From Triparma columacea (lineage: Eukaryota > Sar > Bolidophyceae > Parmales > Triparmaceae): DNA of 36,753 bases. Position 1 is the stretch's first letter; every line of letters starts with the position of its first letter. The DNA lies in contig BRYA01000662.1 in NCBI GenBank assembly GCA_030267965.1, positions 1 through 36,753 of the forward strand, in the 5' to 3' direction. Shown in pieces: positions 1 to 9,796 of this stretch. Made by a program: the position numbers and the translations under genes. Below the pieces are notes generated by a model. That model saw only the letters and a program-made list of their open reading frames with translations. It did not search any database and was not told the origin of the DNA.

Positions 1-185
1 AATCCGAACCTGAACCCAAACCAAAACCCAAACCCAAACCTGAACCTGAACCTGATCCTGAACCCAAACCTGAACCTGAACCCAAACCCGAACCTGAACC
101 CGAACCCGAACCCAAACCCGAACCTGAACCTGAACCTGAACCCCAACCCGAACCTGAACCCCAACCCGAACCCGAACCCGAACCT
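1..185. repeat. Degenerate 6-bp tandem repeat (AACCTG/AACCCA/AACCCG family)
   Basis: About 30 consecutive hexamers with consensus AACCYR and no visible indel. The unit differs from the stramenopile telomere complement CCCTAA mainly by T to G/A at one position. It may be the DNA side of the Pro-Glu/Lys repeat described as a separate entry, or a subtelomeric or minisatellite array. Confidence 0.8.
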
Positions 186-188
186 TGA
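3..188 (+). CDS. Possible 3' end of a Pro-Glu/Lys-repeat protein entering from the left edge
   Basis: A degenerate hexamer array (CCTGAA, CCCAAA, CCCGAA, CCCCAA and similar) runs from the left edge to about 185. In the frame starting at base 3 it reads as an uninterrupted Pro-Glu / Pro-Lys / Pro-Gln dipeptide repeat of about 60 residues that ends in TGA at 186-188. Changes between units fall at the third base of the Pro codon (silent) and the first base of the second codon (Glu, Lys, Gln), plus one GAA to GAT. Pro positions 1 and 2 and the central A of the second codon never vary. That pattern suits a coding repeat, but a short non-coding satellite related to the telomere hexamer CCCTAA would look similar. 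No start or flanking domain is in the window, so the coding call is tentative. Confidence 0.3.
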   Translation, partial: SEPEPKPKPKPKPEPEPDPEPKPEPEPKPEPEPEPEPKPEPEPEPEPQPEPEPQPEPEPEP

Positions 189-219
189 AATTACGGGTTG
201 GAATTCACGGGTTGCGGTG

Positions 220-1000
220 TCCCACACCCTTTACACACTTTACACACTTCACCTTTACTCACACTAATTTATCATATCCCTCCTCTTTCTACTTTCCCTC
301 CTTTACTCCTCTCACTTCTCTCACTCTTCTTAATAATTACACTCATCCTCCTTTAATTCATCTTTATACACATTTACTACACTTACACATATCATTCCAT
401 CTTATACCCTCCTCTCTTCTACTCTCCTCTTTCACTCTTTTCACTCCTCTCCAAAACTACACTCAACCTTTTTTTATTTATCTTCATACACATCTACTAC
501 ACTTACACATATCATTCCATCTTATACCCTCCTCTCTTCTACTCTCCTCTTTCACTCCTTTCACTCCTCTCCATAACTACACTCAACCTTTTTTATTTAT
601 CTTCATACACATTTACTACACTTACACACACCCTTTCATCTAATACCCTCCTCTCTTTTCTCTCACTATTCAACTCCTCTCACTCCTTTCCAAAACTACA
701 CTCACTCTCTCTACACTTACACACATCATTCAACCTTACACCCTCCTCTCTTCTACCCTCACTCCTTAATTCCTCTCTCTCCCTCCACAATCACACACTC
801 CCTTCTATTTTTAATTCCCATACACATATACTACACTTCCATTATACTCACAAACCACTACAACACTACCACCAATCACCAAAACTCCATACACATAATA
901 CACTTCCACAAAACTCATAAACAACTATAACACTCCCACAATACATCTACTAAACTTTCACAAAATACTCACAAACTACTATAACACTCCCATCATACCT
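220..1000. other. 781-bp G-free strand, intergenic low-complexity tract
   Basis: Reading every base, there is no G on the + strand between 220 and 1000; the tract is made of C, T and A only, with many CTC/TCC and ACA runs. G then reappears sparsely up to the kinase stop at 1200. The tract lies in the convergent space between the possible gene ending at 188 and the minus-strand kinase ending at 1200. I see no gene in 189-1199. The ORF that can be read at 185-643 is a by-product of the low-complexity repeat. Confidence 0.9.
361..717. repeat. ~120-bp tandem repeat, three clear units
   Basis: Units start at about 361, 481 and 600 (period 120 then 119). Units 1 and 2 differ at only a few positions; unit 3 is more diverged in its second half. 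Partial, decayed copies of the same text can be seen before 361 and again at about 702-840. A looser ~60-bp periodicity follows at about 845-995. All of it lies inside the G-free tract. Confidence 0.8.
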
Positions 1001-1199
1001 GACATACACCTCAACCACTTAAACAATAGTCACAACTTAAGCAAATCAAATCATTTTTTCCTACAAAATGTTCCTGCCTTTTTAGGTCCTCCCCATTCAT
1101 CTTCTATCTTCACAACACTGCTAACTTTAGCCTTCCCACCTCCTATCACTTCTTTGACGCTACCATCAGCGCCTCCAACACTTGCTCTCCTTCATTCCC

Positions 1200-4100
1200 T
1201 TAACCTTCATACCTGAGTCCAGCCAAAAGCATTGTCATCCCAGAACCACTGCTTTTATTTCCATCCTTGTCACTTTCCTTTTCCTTGTCTTCTTCAGACT
1301 TCGTTTTCACCTCTTCTTCCTTGAATGAAACTTTACTTTGCTTCACCTCCAGAGGCTCTGGCATTATTCCATCAATTAAAAGGCCATCAAGAAAGCTAGG
1401 CTTTACCAAAACATCGGCTTCTGCTGTAGCTGACCTGTTCATTGGTTCTAAAGCTGCTAACTTGTTTTTGTCGACAGGCTCAATAGTCCTAGGCTTGTCT
1501 TCCTTCTCACTCTGCTCCAACAGCAAAGCCTTCATATTCTTTGTCTCCATGTCAAGCTGCATAAGCTTTTTCTGGAAGATCTTTATCATCTCCTTGAAGG
1601 CTGGCCTCTCCTTAGGATCTTTATCCCAGCATTTCCTCATAATGTCAGCAAGATCTTTATCCTCTGCCTCCACCAACTTCAAATCAGGTCTCCAACCGTT
1701 CCCTACTCTGTTCATTACAACCATTGGTCCCCACCCCTTCCTGAAGGCCTTTTTGATCTCTCCATCATAAAAGATTTCTAACAGCAGCATACCATAGGAG
1801 TAAATGTCTACCTCCTTTGAATACATCTTGTTTTCCTCGTCACTGCTGAAGACCTCTGGAGCCATAAAATATGGTGTTCCTACAGTGGTCATAGTTTTCT
1901 CGTCTCCTGCTCCTCCCAAGCTCCTGCTCTCTCCAAAATCTGTTATTTTAGCAGTCAGGTCATTACTGACCAATACATTAGCACACTTCAAGTCTCTGTG
2001 TATAATGGGTGGGGACCTATTATGAAGGAAAGCACAGCCTTTTGCAATCCCCAAAGCCCAAGATGTTTTCAACCCTATTCCGTGGTTGATAAGGTAAGAT
2101 AGGGTCGATCCTTTCTTAATTCTTGCAGTGTCAATCTTCTCATGAGCATCTAAAACCACTGGAGTTTTCTGCCAGCTAAGCAATTGTACGTGTTCTTTTT
2201 GTCCCTTTAAAAAGTCGTCAAGGCCTCCATTTTTACAAAGCTCGAACATAATTCCGTGCTCTTCATGTTCCCAAACAACACCAAGGCACTGAGCAATATT
2301 TGGATGCCTTAGCTTACCAATGAGCTGCAGCTCAAGGAAAAACCTCTCTAGTGTTTCCTCGGTGAGAGAGGAAGGGAGGATCTCCTTGTAGGCACACTTT
2401 GCCCCATGATAATCTGCAAGAAGCACGTTCCCAAAAGCTCCTCTACCAAGAGAAAGACGGTCTCCTTTCTTATCTCTCTCAAATTCAAGTTCAAAGCTAT
2501 CAACTAGTAGGGAAGGCTCAATGTTACTCCTGCAATAGAGTCAATGGTTAGAAAAAGTATTAAATTCAACCATGCAATTTCTACATCTTGACTTACCTTG
2601 ATACTTTGCTTGTTGTTTCGTTGCTATCATTTATGTAAGCTTCAATCTCCTTCCTCTTGTCAAAGCGATCAAAAAGTGCTGAGAGGGCAATATTGAAGAA
2701 TTGGGTACAAGCTTGGTTTCCAATTGCAGTTGGAACCATGCCTCCAAAGTCTACTTTTGATATCATTGTTACTGCAGTTTGTTTGATGTCACCTATGGAC
2801 TCTAAAGATTCAAAAGTCCAATATGTGTGAATACTTCCACGAACAAAGTCGGGGTTAAGGGGAAACTGCTCCAAGTACTCCTCAGTGTCTGTTACAGAGA
2901 TGTTAATGATACTGTCTGATTGCTTCTTCCAGATTACTTTATTCCTAAATTGTCTTGTAGAAAGCCCAGGGATCCCAAAATTTCTTGCTGTGAAGTAGTA
3001 CACACAGTGATCACTAACTTTTTTGTGCTCTAACTGAATAATACCTTTGTCTTTTGATGAATGTTTCCACCATTTGCTGTAAAGAGACTGGAACTCATAA
3101 GCAGCACATTCCTCAATGCTAGCATCAACAACAGTGTTGGCTGCCCCAGTCTCTGCGCTTTCCTCATCCATGTGCATTTTCATAATCTTAATTCGTCCAT
3201 TATTTCTTTTTGTTTTCTTCAGTTTGTATTTGTTGTTTTTGGATGCCAAAAAGAACTCTTCCCCTTTTAACAACAACGCTTTCTCTTCATTGTCAAAAGT
3301 CTGGGGTTTGTTTTTCATGATGTCTGCCATGTGCAAGAATTCAATTCTATCACTATCTCTGTCGCTCTTTGTGTTGTCATTAATTAGATTAACTCTTTCA
3401 ACTTTATCGTTTTCTTTGTATCTCTTTGTGTATTCGTTGTTCAAGTTGTCTGCAGGGGAGACTGAGGCCAAAGTACTTTGTGCCTTTGCCTTGTCAGACT
3501 GCTTATAAAAGCAGAAGAAAAATGTGAGGACGGCAATAAGTAACACACTTATAGCAATGCTGGCAAGAAGTGTAGTAAGGATGCTGTCAGATGTGTCTCC
3601 ATTTGCGTCAATTGCCATAGAAGCAGTTTCATTGCAGTGGATTCCAGCAAATCCAGAGATACACCGGGTGCAGGTGCAGTTGCCTGTAATGCCTCCAATT
3701 GTCCCACCATTGGTACAAAAGAAGTTCCCATCTCCCCCCACATCAGTTGGCTTCAAAGTGGCTTGACAGTGAGAAGGAGTCTCGCAGTGAAAACCTTCAA
3801 ACCCAGGGCTACACGTACAGGTGCAAGATTCTGCAAACCCACTGACTGTCCCCTCATTGATGCAGTAGAAGTTTCCTTGATTTTCAAGAGATCCGTCATC
3901 AGCGGGATTAGAGGTGGCATGACAGTTACGGATGCAAGATGACTCATCTGCTGTATAACCTTCTGCACAGGAAGCGCAGTTTGGGCCATCAAATCCTTCA
4001 TTGCAGGAAGTGCAGGTGCATTGTCCAGCAATTCCTCCAATCGTTCCCCCGTTTATGCAGTAAAAGTTTCCAGATTTTTCTATTGATCCATCATCAGTGG

Positions 4101-7100
4101 GAGTTGGTGAGGCTACACACTCAAGGAAACACCAGGGAGCATCACCAGTGTAACCTTCTGCGCAGGTTTCACAGTGCGGACCACCAACACCTTCATAAGC
4201 ACAGGTGCACGTGCAAGACCCAGCAATACCACCAATGGTTCCTCCATTTATGCAGTAGAAGTTCCCATCACTCTCCAGAGAACCGTCATCAGAAGGATTG
4301 GCACTAGCTACACAGTTAAGGAAACACCAGGGGGCATCACCAGTGTAACCTTCTGCGCAGGCAGCACAGTTTGGACCCCCAACACCATCGTAAGCACAAG
4401 AAGTGCACGTACAAGACCCTACAGATCCACCTATTGTTCCTCCATTTATGCAGTAAAATTTTCTGTCTGATCCGTCATCTGTTTGTTCTGAGGTTGCTTG
4501 GCAACTCTCAGCTATCTCACAGTGTGTACCACTGTAGTAGGTGTTGCATAAAGTGCAGGTGCAGTATGAGCCATCCTCGTTCCATTCACCCCCAACTTCT
4601 CCCCCATTAACGCAGTAGAAGTTCCCGTCGGAGCCATCGTCAGAGGGGGAGCTACTGGCAACACAGGGATTGTTAAGACAGCCAGAGTACGAGTATTTAT
4701 CGCCCCCTATAGTGTCATAAGTGTCCAAAGCGGATCCTGAGAAAGAGAGAGGTAGGAATAGGAATTGTTGCAGCGGTAACGTAAAGTGAGTTGTGGGGTT
4801 AGGAATGGTTCTAGAGACTACACAATCCTCATTCTCGTCTTACCTTGGATTGGAGTGTTGGAGGAGTAGGGAGAAGGGCAAGTATTGTGGATGGTGATGG
4901 TTGGACCCGAACCAAATAAGGAGCTTCTGTAAATATCGTCACCATTTCCTGAGTCTGCTGTGTTTCCACTGAAGCTTGTTCCATAGATGTTGACAGTAGC
5001 TCCACTACTACGAACATAAATTGCTCCACCTCCATAATCACTACTTGTAGCTCTATTGTTAGAGAAGATACAGAGCTCTATGGTCACTAGGGCACTACTT
5101 TGAAAGTAAACCCCTCCACCAGAACCACCATCTTTATATCCCTTGTCAATGGTGAGAGCTCTGAGAATAAGTGTAGCACTCCCAGTTCCTATCACATACA
5201 TCCCTCTTCTTTGATTCTCTCCATCCAACACACAGCTTGCATTGTCCTCCACACACTTGACCTCTCCATTCAAGTTTCCTGTCCTCAGCATGGTATCACT
5301 ACTTGCACAAGTTCCCTCTGGGCATTTATACGACCCAACAGCTAGAATTGTATTGTCACCATTCGCCATGATGGAGTTGCCAGTGTTGATACCGGAGCCT
5401 ACATAATTACTGACCGTGTTGAACAGCCCGTTCATATCGCCCACATTCTTCTCAGCTAATGACCTCCCTCCGACTAGGATTCCTGCACCCTCCCCACCTT
5501 GGTTCGTCTTCTCCCCCTTGAGGACCCTCCTTGCCGTCCTGCGCACCTCCCCCGCCCCGAAGGACTGAGCGACGGTGCCTTGCATCACAATGCAGTTGAG
5601 CATAACGATGTTGAACGTACGGATGAAGTTGCCACTCAGCCTGAGCCTGTACGAGAAGGCCTTCGGCATGAGGTTGATGACGTAGAAGGCAGCCGTCGCG
5701 AAGAGGTTGAGGGCCATGAAGAACAAGACGAGACCGTCTGACCATGTGAGAGGTGCAGGGGGCTCAGGTGCAGGTTGCGCGGTAGGATCGTAGACGACGA
5801 GGGCGTAGGGGTTCTGCGAGGCGGCGAAGGGCAAGGGGGCTGCGATTGTGGGGAGAAGAGAGACGTTGCATTAGCTACGGTTGCTGCACAACGCCTTGAT
5901 TCTCCCCTCCGTAACCGTAGCTCCCCCTTCCTCTTACCTTGAACCGTCACGAATGCTTTAGTCGTAGCAGCCACAAGCTTCTCAACAACCCTACTCGCGT
6001 ACAAAGAGGAAGCTTCGATGTTGTCACCCTGGAGCCAGCGCATTATACTCGGAAGATCCGAAGGAATGACGTCCTCCTGCAAAGGGGCGCCCTTAACTCC
6101 AAGAGGAGCAAAGTCTGGGTTGGTCGGGACCGTGGCGACTACTACTGGGACGTTAGAATCAAGTGTGTAGCATTTTGCCCAACCTCCCCTAGATCTCCTC
6201 TACCACCCTCTCTTACTTACCTTCTCCCTCAGGGGGTCCGGGTCCAGGTTGCGTAGTAGGATCATTGATGACGAGGCTGGTCGGGATGGGTGTCGAAGCA
6301 GGTTGCGCAATAAGATCATCGACGACGATCCCGATCGCGATGGGCGTCGAAGCAATCTGGATTGGCTGTAACTCAAGGTGGGGAGCAGCTTCCACATTCT
6401 CGTCGTTGCCCTGGAACAAGCCCTCCGTGTCCCTTACTCCGAGAGCTGCGTTGCCTGGGTTGGTCAGGAGCGAGACGACTATGGCATTAGAATCTAAGTT
6501 TGTAGCACTGTGACAAACCTTCCCTCTCTCTTACCTTCTCCCGCAGGGGGTCCAGGTGCAGGTTGAGCAGAAGGATCATTGACGACGAGGGTGCAGGGAT
6601 TCTGCAAGGCGGGGAAGGGCAAGGAGGCTGCGATTGCGGAGAGAAGCGAGACGTTGCATTAGCTACAGTTCCTGCATAACAGCTCGATTCTCCCCTCCGT
6701 AACCGTAGCTCCCCCCTCCTCTTACCTTGAAACGTCGCAAATGCTTTAGTCGTAGCAGCCACAAGCTTCTCAACAACCCTACTCGCGTCCAAAGAGGAAG
6801 CCTTGACGTTGTCACCCTGGAACCAGCGCATCATGCTTGGAAGATCCGAAGGAATGACGTCCTCTTGCAAAGGGGCGCCCCTAACTCCAAGAGGAACAAA
6901 GTCTGGGTTGGTCGGGACCGTGGCGACTACTACTGGGACGTTAGAATCAAGTGTGTTGCATTTGCCAGACCTCCCCTAGACCTCCTTTACCACCCTCTCT
7001 TACTTACCTTCTCCCGCAGGGGGTCCGGGTGCAGGTTGTGTAGTAGGATCGTCGACGACGATCCCGATCGTGATGGGTGTCGAAGCAATTTGGATTGGCT

Positions 7101-8191
7101 GTAACTCAAGGTGGGGCGCCTCGCCGCCAGCGCCTTGGTGAGGGGGGAGGCGGGGTGGGTGAGGAAATGAACATGCCATTGATGTGGACAGTTTACAAAG
7201 GCAACCCTTCCTTCTCCCCCCTCCCCCCCACTCTAACCCCTCCTCACCTCCTAGAAGCCCGAGATTCAGCCCCTCATCAGTAGCTTTGATGTTGTCTTCG
7301 TTGCAAAGGAGCCAGCACTTCGTGCTCGGGGAAGGGAAGATATCCAGCTGCAAAGTGCCCCCCTTGCCTTCGAGAGCTGCGTAGTCCGAGTTGGCAATTA
7401 TGATTAGGTATTATAGTACATTGTGCAGCGCGGTGTCAATCATTAATAAAATAAGTACTTTTCTCTCTCCATCATCCCACTCTTACCTTCCCAAATCTCA
7501 GAACAAGACGCACTCGTTCCCTCATCGATAGTAGCAGGGACGGTCTTGGAGGCCTCTGATGCGCAGGCTTTGTCATCAACGACAACTAGGAATATCTCAA
7601 TGTTGTTGTAGTCCATATCTGGTAGTAGATTGGCGTTTGCTTGTGCTTCGACTGTAACAGCATTTACGGTCATGACGAGCGTGTCGAGCACGAACGCCTC
7701 AAGCACGAGGCGTTGGGTGGCGACGATTTCGTCTAACCACGAGAGGGTAGGACAGAAATCGTCCTCAAGGTGCCTCTGGAAGGAAGTGGCGTTATCTGAG
7801 ATCTCGGGTGCGCGCGGTTGGTGGATGTGGACACGATCTCCGGGGTTGGCACAGTCCTCCGTTTCTCTGCTCCCGAGGTAGTCGGAGACCAAGGTCAAAG
7901 TATCAACATGGTTATGAAGCCAGTGGCGCTGGCCTCGAAGGTGGGTGTGGTTCTCGGAGGAAGTGTCTGTCGCGAAGAGGACATCGGGAATTGAAATGAC
8001 TGCGAAGGAGTGTTAGAAATTAGTTTCCATCCCCATATCGACCCCCCTCAACCCTCTCTTTGTACACTCTTCTTACCTTCCCCGACCATGGCGAAGAGAG
8101 AGAGGAGCGTAAGTCCCCAAATCCACGTCCGCTTTCCTACAATCCCACGTGTGGGGGCTGGCCTTGGGAAGTTACCTTCGGCTGTTGGCAT
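1200..8191 (-). CDS. Predicted receptor kinase: signal peptide, beta-helix, six EGF-like units, TM, START-like, TKL-like kinase
   Basis: Exons, in transcript order: 8191-8077, 7999-7487, 7376-7008, 6932-6726, 6627-6535, 6478-6221, 6144-5938, 5839-4844, 4736-2597, 2529-1200; 6228 nt, 2075 residues, all GT-AG, frame closes exactly. Residues 1-38 form a signal peptide. About 39-590 is unrecognised N-terminal sequence with duplicated modules. Hydrophobic stretches lie at about 621-645 and 664-680. A Gly/Asn/Ser-rich stretch of beta-helix type covers 700-920, and six Cys-rich EGF-like units cover about 930-1290. One membrane helix lies at about 1304-1329, a START-like domain at about 1469-1625 (ending VDFGGMVP...N...FD), and a Ser/Thr kinase of TKL style at about 1655-1960: GRGAFGNV loop, Lys1681, HRD 1810-1812, DFG 1830-1832, APE 1856-1858. 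All catalytic residues are present, so it should be active. The C-tail is Lys/Glu-rich. Expected role: extracellular ligand (and perhaps cytosolic lipid) sensing to phosphorylation at the plasma membrane. Alternatives: a 39-nt in-frame segment (8175-8137) may be an extra intron giving a tighter signal peptide. The beta-helix/kinase part could also be a separate gene starting at a Met in exon 8, since 664-680 resembles a signal peptide. Confidence 0.8.
3640..4680 (-). repeat. Six EGF-like coding repeats of ~150-195 bp in the receptor kinase
   Basis: Each unit carries a conserved frame of C-x-A-T/S, DDGS, GNFYCINGG, CTCT-C and G-x-x-C, and three units end with CAEGYTGDAPWC or a close variant. 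The central units are most alike, so they expanded last. The first and last units lack the trailing CAEGYT part. Confidence 0.85.
5755..7125 (-). repeat. Tandem duplication of exon-intron-exon blocks inside the receptor kinase gene
   Basis: Two blocks, about 5755-6390 and 6545-7125 (offset about 788 bp), are near-identical over exons AND introns. The introns at 5937-5840 and 6725-6628 match almost base for base, as do those at 6220-6145 and 7007-6933. The left block also holds a small extra internal copy of about 60 bp. Every exon boundary here is phase 1, so blocks can be added without breaking frame. The duplicated peptides share GAPLQEDVIPSDLPS and a P-rich LVV-DPT-QPAP segment. Confidence 0.85.
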
Positions 8192-8507
8192 GATGAGGCT
8201 GGATATCCCTCGACACGATAAGTTGTACGGTGAAGTTATGGTTGTTGTAGTGAGACAATGGTTGGGGGGGGGAGGAAGGGCGATCAAATCCTCGAAATTT
8301 GGAACAATAAGACAAAAGGAAAACCAAAATTTTCTTTTGGCTCTGGGACAATCGGCCTTTGTCCTTTCCATTATTCCTTACTGCCAATTTATTATTCCGT
8401 ACACTCTGTGTCCAGTCCGCTGTATTTCTAATTACTGTCCTTTATAACCTATACCTCCCTCCCATTCCCACGCCTCTTCTAACCCTAAGAGAAAACCACC
8501 TCGAAAT
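8192..8507. promoter_or_regulatory. Divergent promoter region, receptor kinase / nitroreductase
   Basis: A 316-bp space between two divergent start codons. On the + strand there is a TATA-like TTTATAA at 8441-8447, about 60 bp before the nitroreductase ATG, and a telo-box-like CTAACCCTAAG at 8479-8489. Nothing clear is visible on the kinase side. The ORFs that cross it have no supporting domain. Confidence 0.35.
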
Positions 8508-9716
8508 ATGAGCGTGCACAAGCTCAATTTTCTCCTCTTCTTGCTCATCTTTCACTATGCTTCTCCACTTTCTACGCCGACCTCTTCGTTTACCTCTGTT
8601 GTACGCAATCGTTATGCGTGTGGTCGTTTTCAGCCCTCAAATGATCTTTCAGTGTCTCTCCCTCTTATCAACCAAGCTCTTTCTGAGGCTGTGCGAGCAC
8701 CCTCGGGTTTCAACGCTCAGCCCTCACGATTTGTGGTGATATCCACCCCCGAGTCTAAGTCGCTGGCTTCTAACTTTGCTTGCGGGAGGAATAGCGACAG
8801 GATTTTGCAGGTATGAACGAGCAACGTGGAGCCACAATAGGGTATTACGAACGGAGGAAGGCGTCCAATCTTATCGACTCATCCCCCTCTCCTTCGCAGT
8901 CAGATGCAACGATAGTGTTTTTGTCTGATATGTTCCCTTCTCTTCCTCCCACGTCGTCCCGCTTCACGAGGATGCTTGCAGAGTCTTCGAGGCCGCCCCC
9001 CAGTGTTCGCTGGATAAAGCTTCTCGTGTCACTTTTTTCCTCTTCCTATTCCGTCTTCGACAATTCCTTCCTCACAAGGTGAGATTGGAAAAAAAGAATA
9101 CATCATTTCTGTGCTCCTCCCACTCACTGCATAACAACACGCTTCGCTATACGCTTCGCTACACGCTTTTGCCACTTGCGACAGGCTGATCTCCCTCCCC
9201 TTCTCCTTCTGTGTCCGTTTCGCCATCAACTTCTACAACCGCCTCCTCTCCTTTCTCCACCGAAATGTGTGCCCTTTGAGAAAAATTCCAAACATCCTAG
9301 TCCTTCCCACTCTCCGTTCCTCTCGGCACTGGGCTACTAAGAACACCATGCTGTCGGCGATGACCTTTATCCTCTCGTGCACGTCGCGGGGACTTCAGAC
9401 GTGTCCGATGGAGGGATTCAACCAGCGTGGCCTCCTTTCGGCCCTCGATGTTTCTGAACCTTGGCGGTACGAGGCTGCCATGATAGTTAGCGTAGGAAAG
9501 GCTTATAATGGTGAAGCCTCGAATGAGGACGATGGTGAGAATGATCGCTTTGGGTGTGAGGGAATCTCATCTTTTCACCTTACATCATCTTCTTCGCTCA
9601 CCGCAGTCGGGATGGCCCACCCTGACCCTCGCGGCTTAGGGGGAAATTCGACACCTCGCTTCTCCTTAGACTCGTACCTCCTAAGCTCTCCAAAGCTGCG
9701 GCCCCAGCGCCCCTAA
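8508..9716 (+). CDS. Nitroreductase-family flavoprotein with N-terminal signal sequence
   Basis: Three exons, 8508-8810, 8900-9078 and 9185-9716; 1014 nt, 337 residues, introns GT-AG. The first ~20 residues are hydrophobic (LNFLLFLLIFHYASP), indicating entry to the secretory route or an organelle. Residues about 32-90 match the FMN-binding start of nitroreductases: RYACGRFQP followed by LSEAVRAPSGFNAQPSRFVVI. The C-terminal part has WATKNTMLSAMTF and RGLQTCPMEGF, the second conserved family block. Family members are FMN-dependent NAD(P)H oxidoreductases acting on quinones or nitro compounds; the natural substrate cannot be read here. The last ~50 residues are Ser-rich and unconserved. It lies divergent to the kinase and convergent with the tetra-repeat channel, with only 80 bp between the two stops. 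Confidence 0.82.
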
Positions 9717-9723
9717 CCCTAAC
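9711..9723. other. Interstitial telomere-like motif at the nitroreductase stop
   Basis: CCCTAACCCTAAC is two telomere-type hexamers, and the first TAA is the nitroreductase stop codon. A similar CTAACCCTAAG lies just upstream of the same gene. Probably chance or a telo-box-like element. Confidence 0.3.
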
Positions 9724-9796
9724 AAAAACTATTTCCTTCCATATTCTATTTGCACATATATCTTTATACACGTCAAGCCCATCCCCCTCCACTCCT

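Noticed and set aside
1..185. CRISPR-like short repeats
   Set aside because: Units are 6 bp with no spacers; the context is eukaryotic.
185..643. 152-codon ORF rich in Thr, His, Phe and Leu
   Set aside because: It lies inside the G-free tandem repeat. A strand without G cannot form TAG or TGA and rarely forms TAA, so long ORFs arise for free. No domain.
4818..5834. Separate beta-helix gene starting at 5834
   Set aside because: The codon at 5834 is TTG, and a phase-1 acceptor at 5840 joins it cleanly to the upstream exon. A later internal Met start is kept only as an alternative.
8010..8447. + strand ORF of 145 codons upstream of the nitroreductase
   Set aside because: It overlaps exon 1 of the receptor kinase on the other strand, which encodes a convincing signal peptide. 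No similarity seen.
9711..9723. Chromosome-internal telomere or breakpoint
   Set aside because: Only two hexamers, and one is part of a stop codon. Too short to indicate fusion or a telomere.
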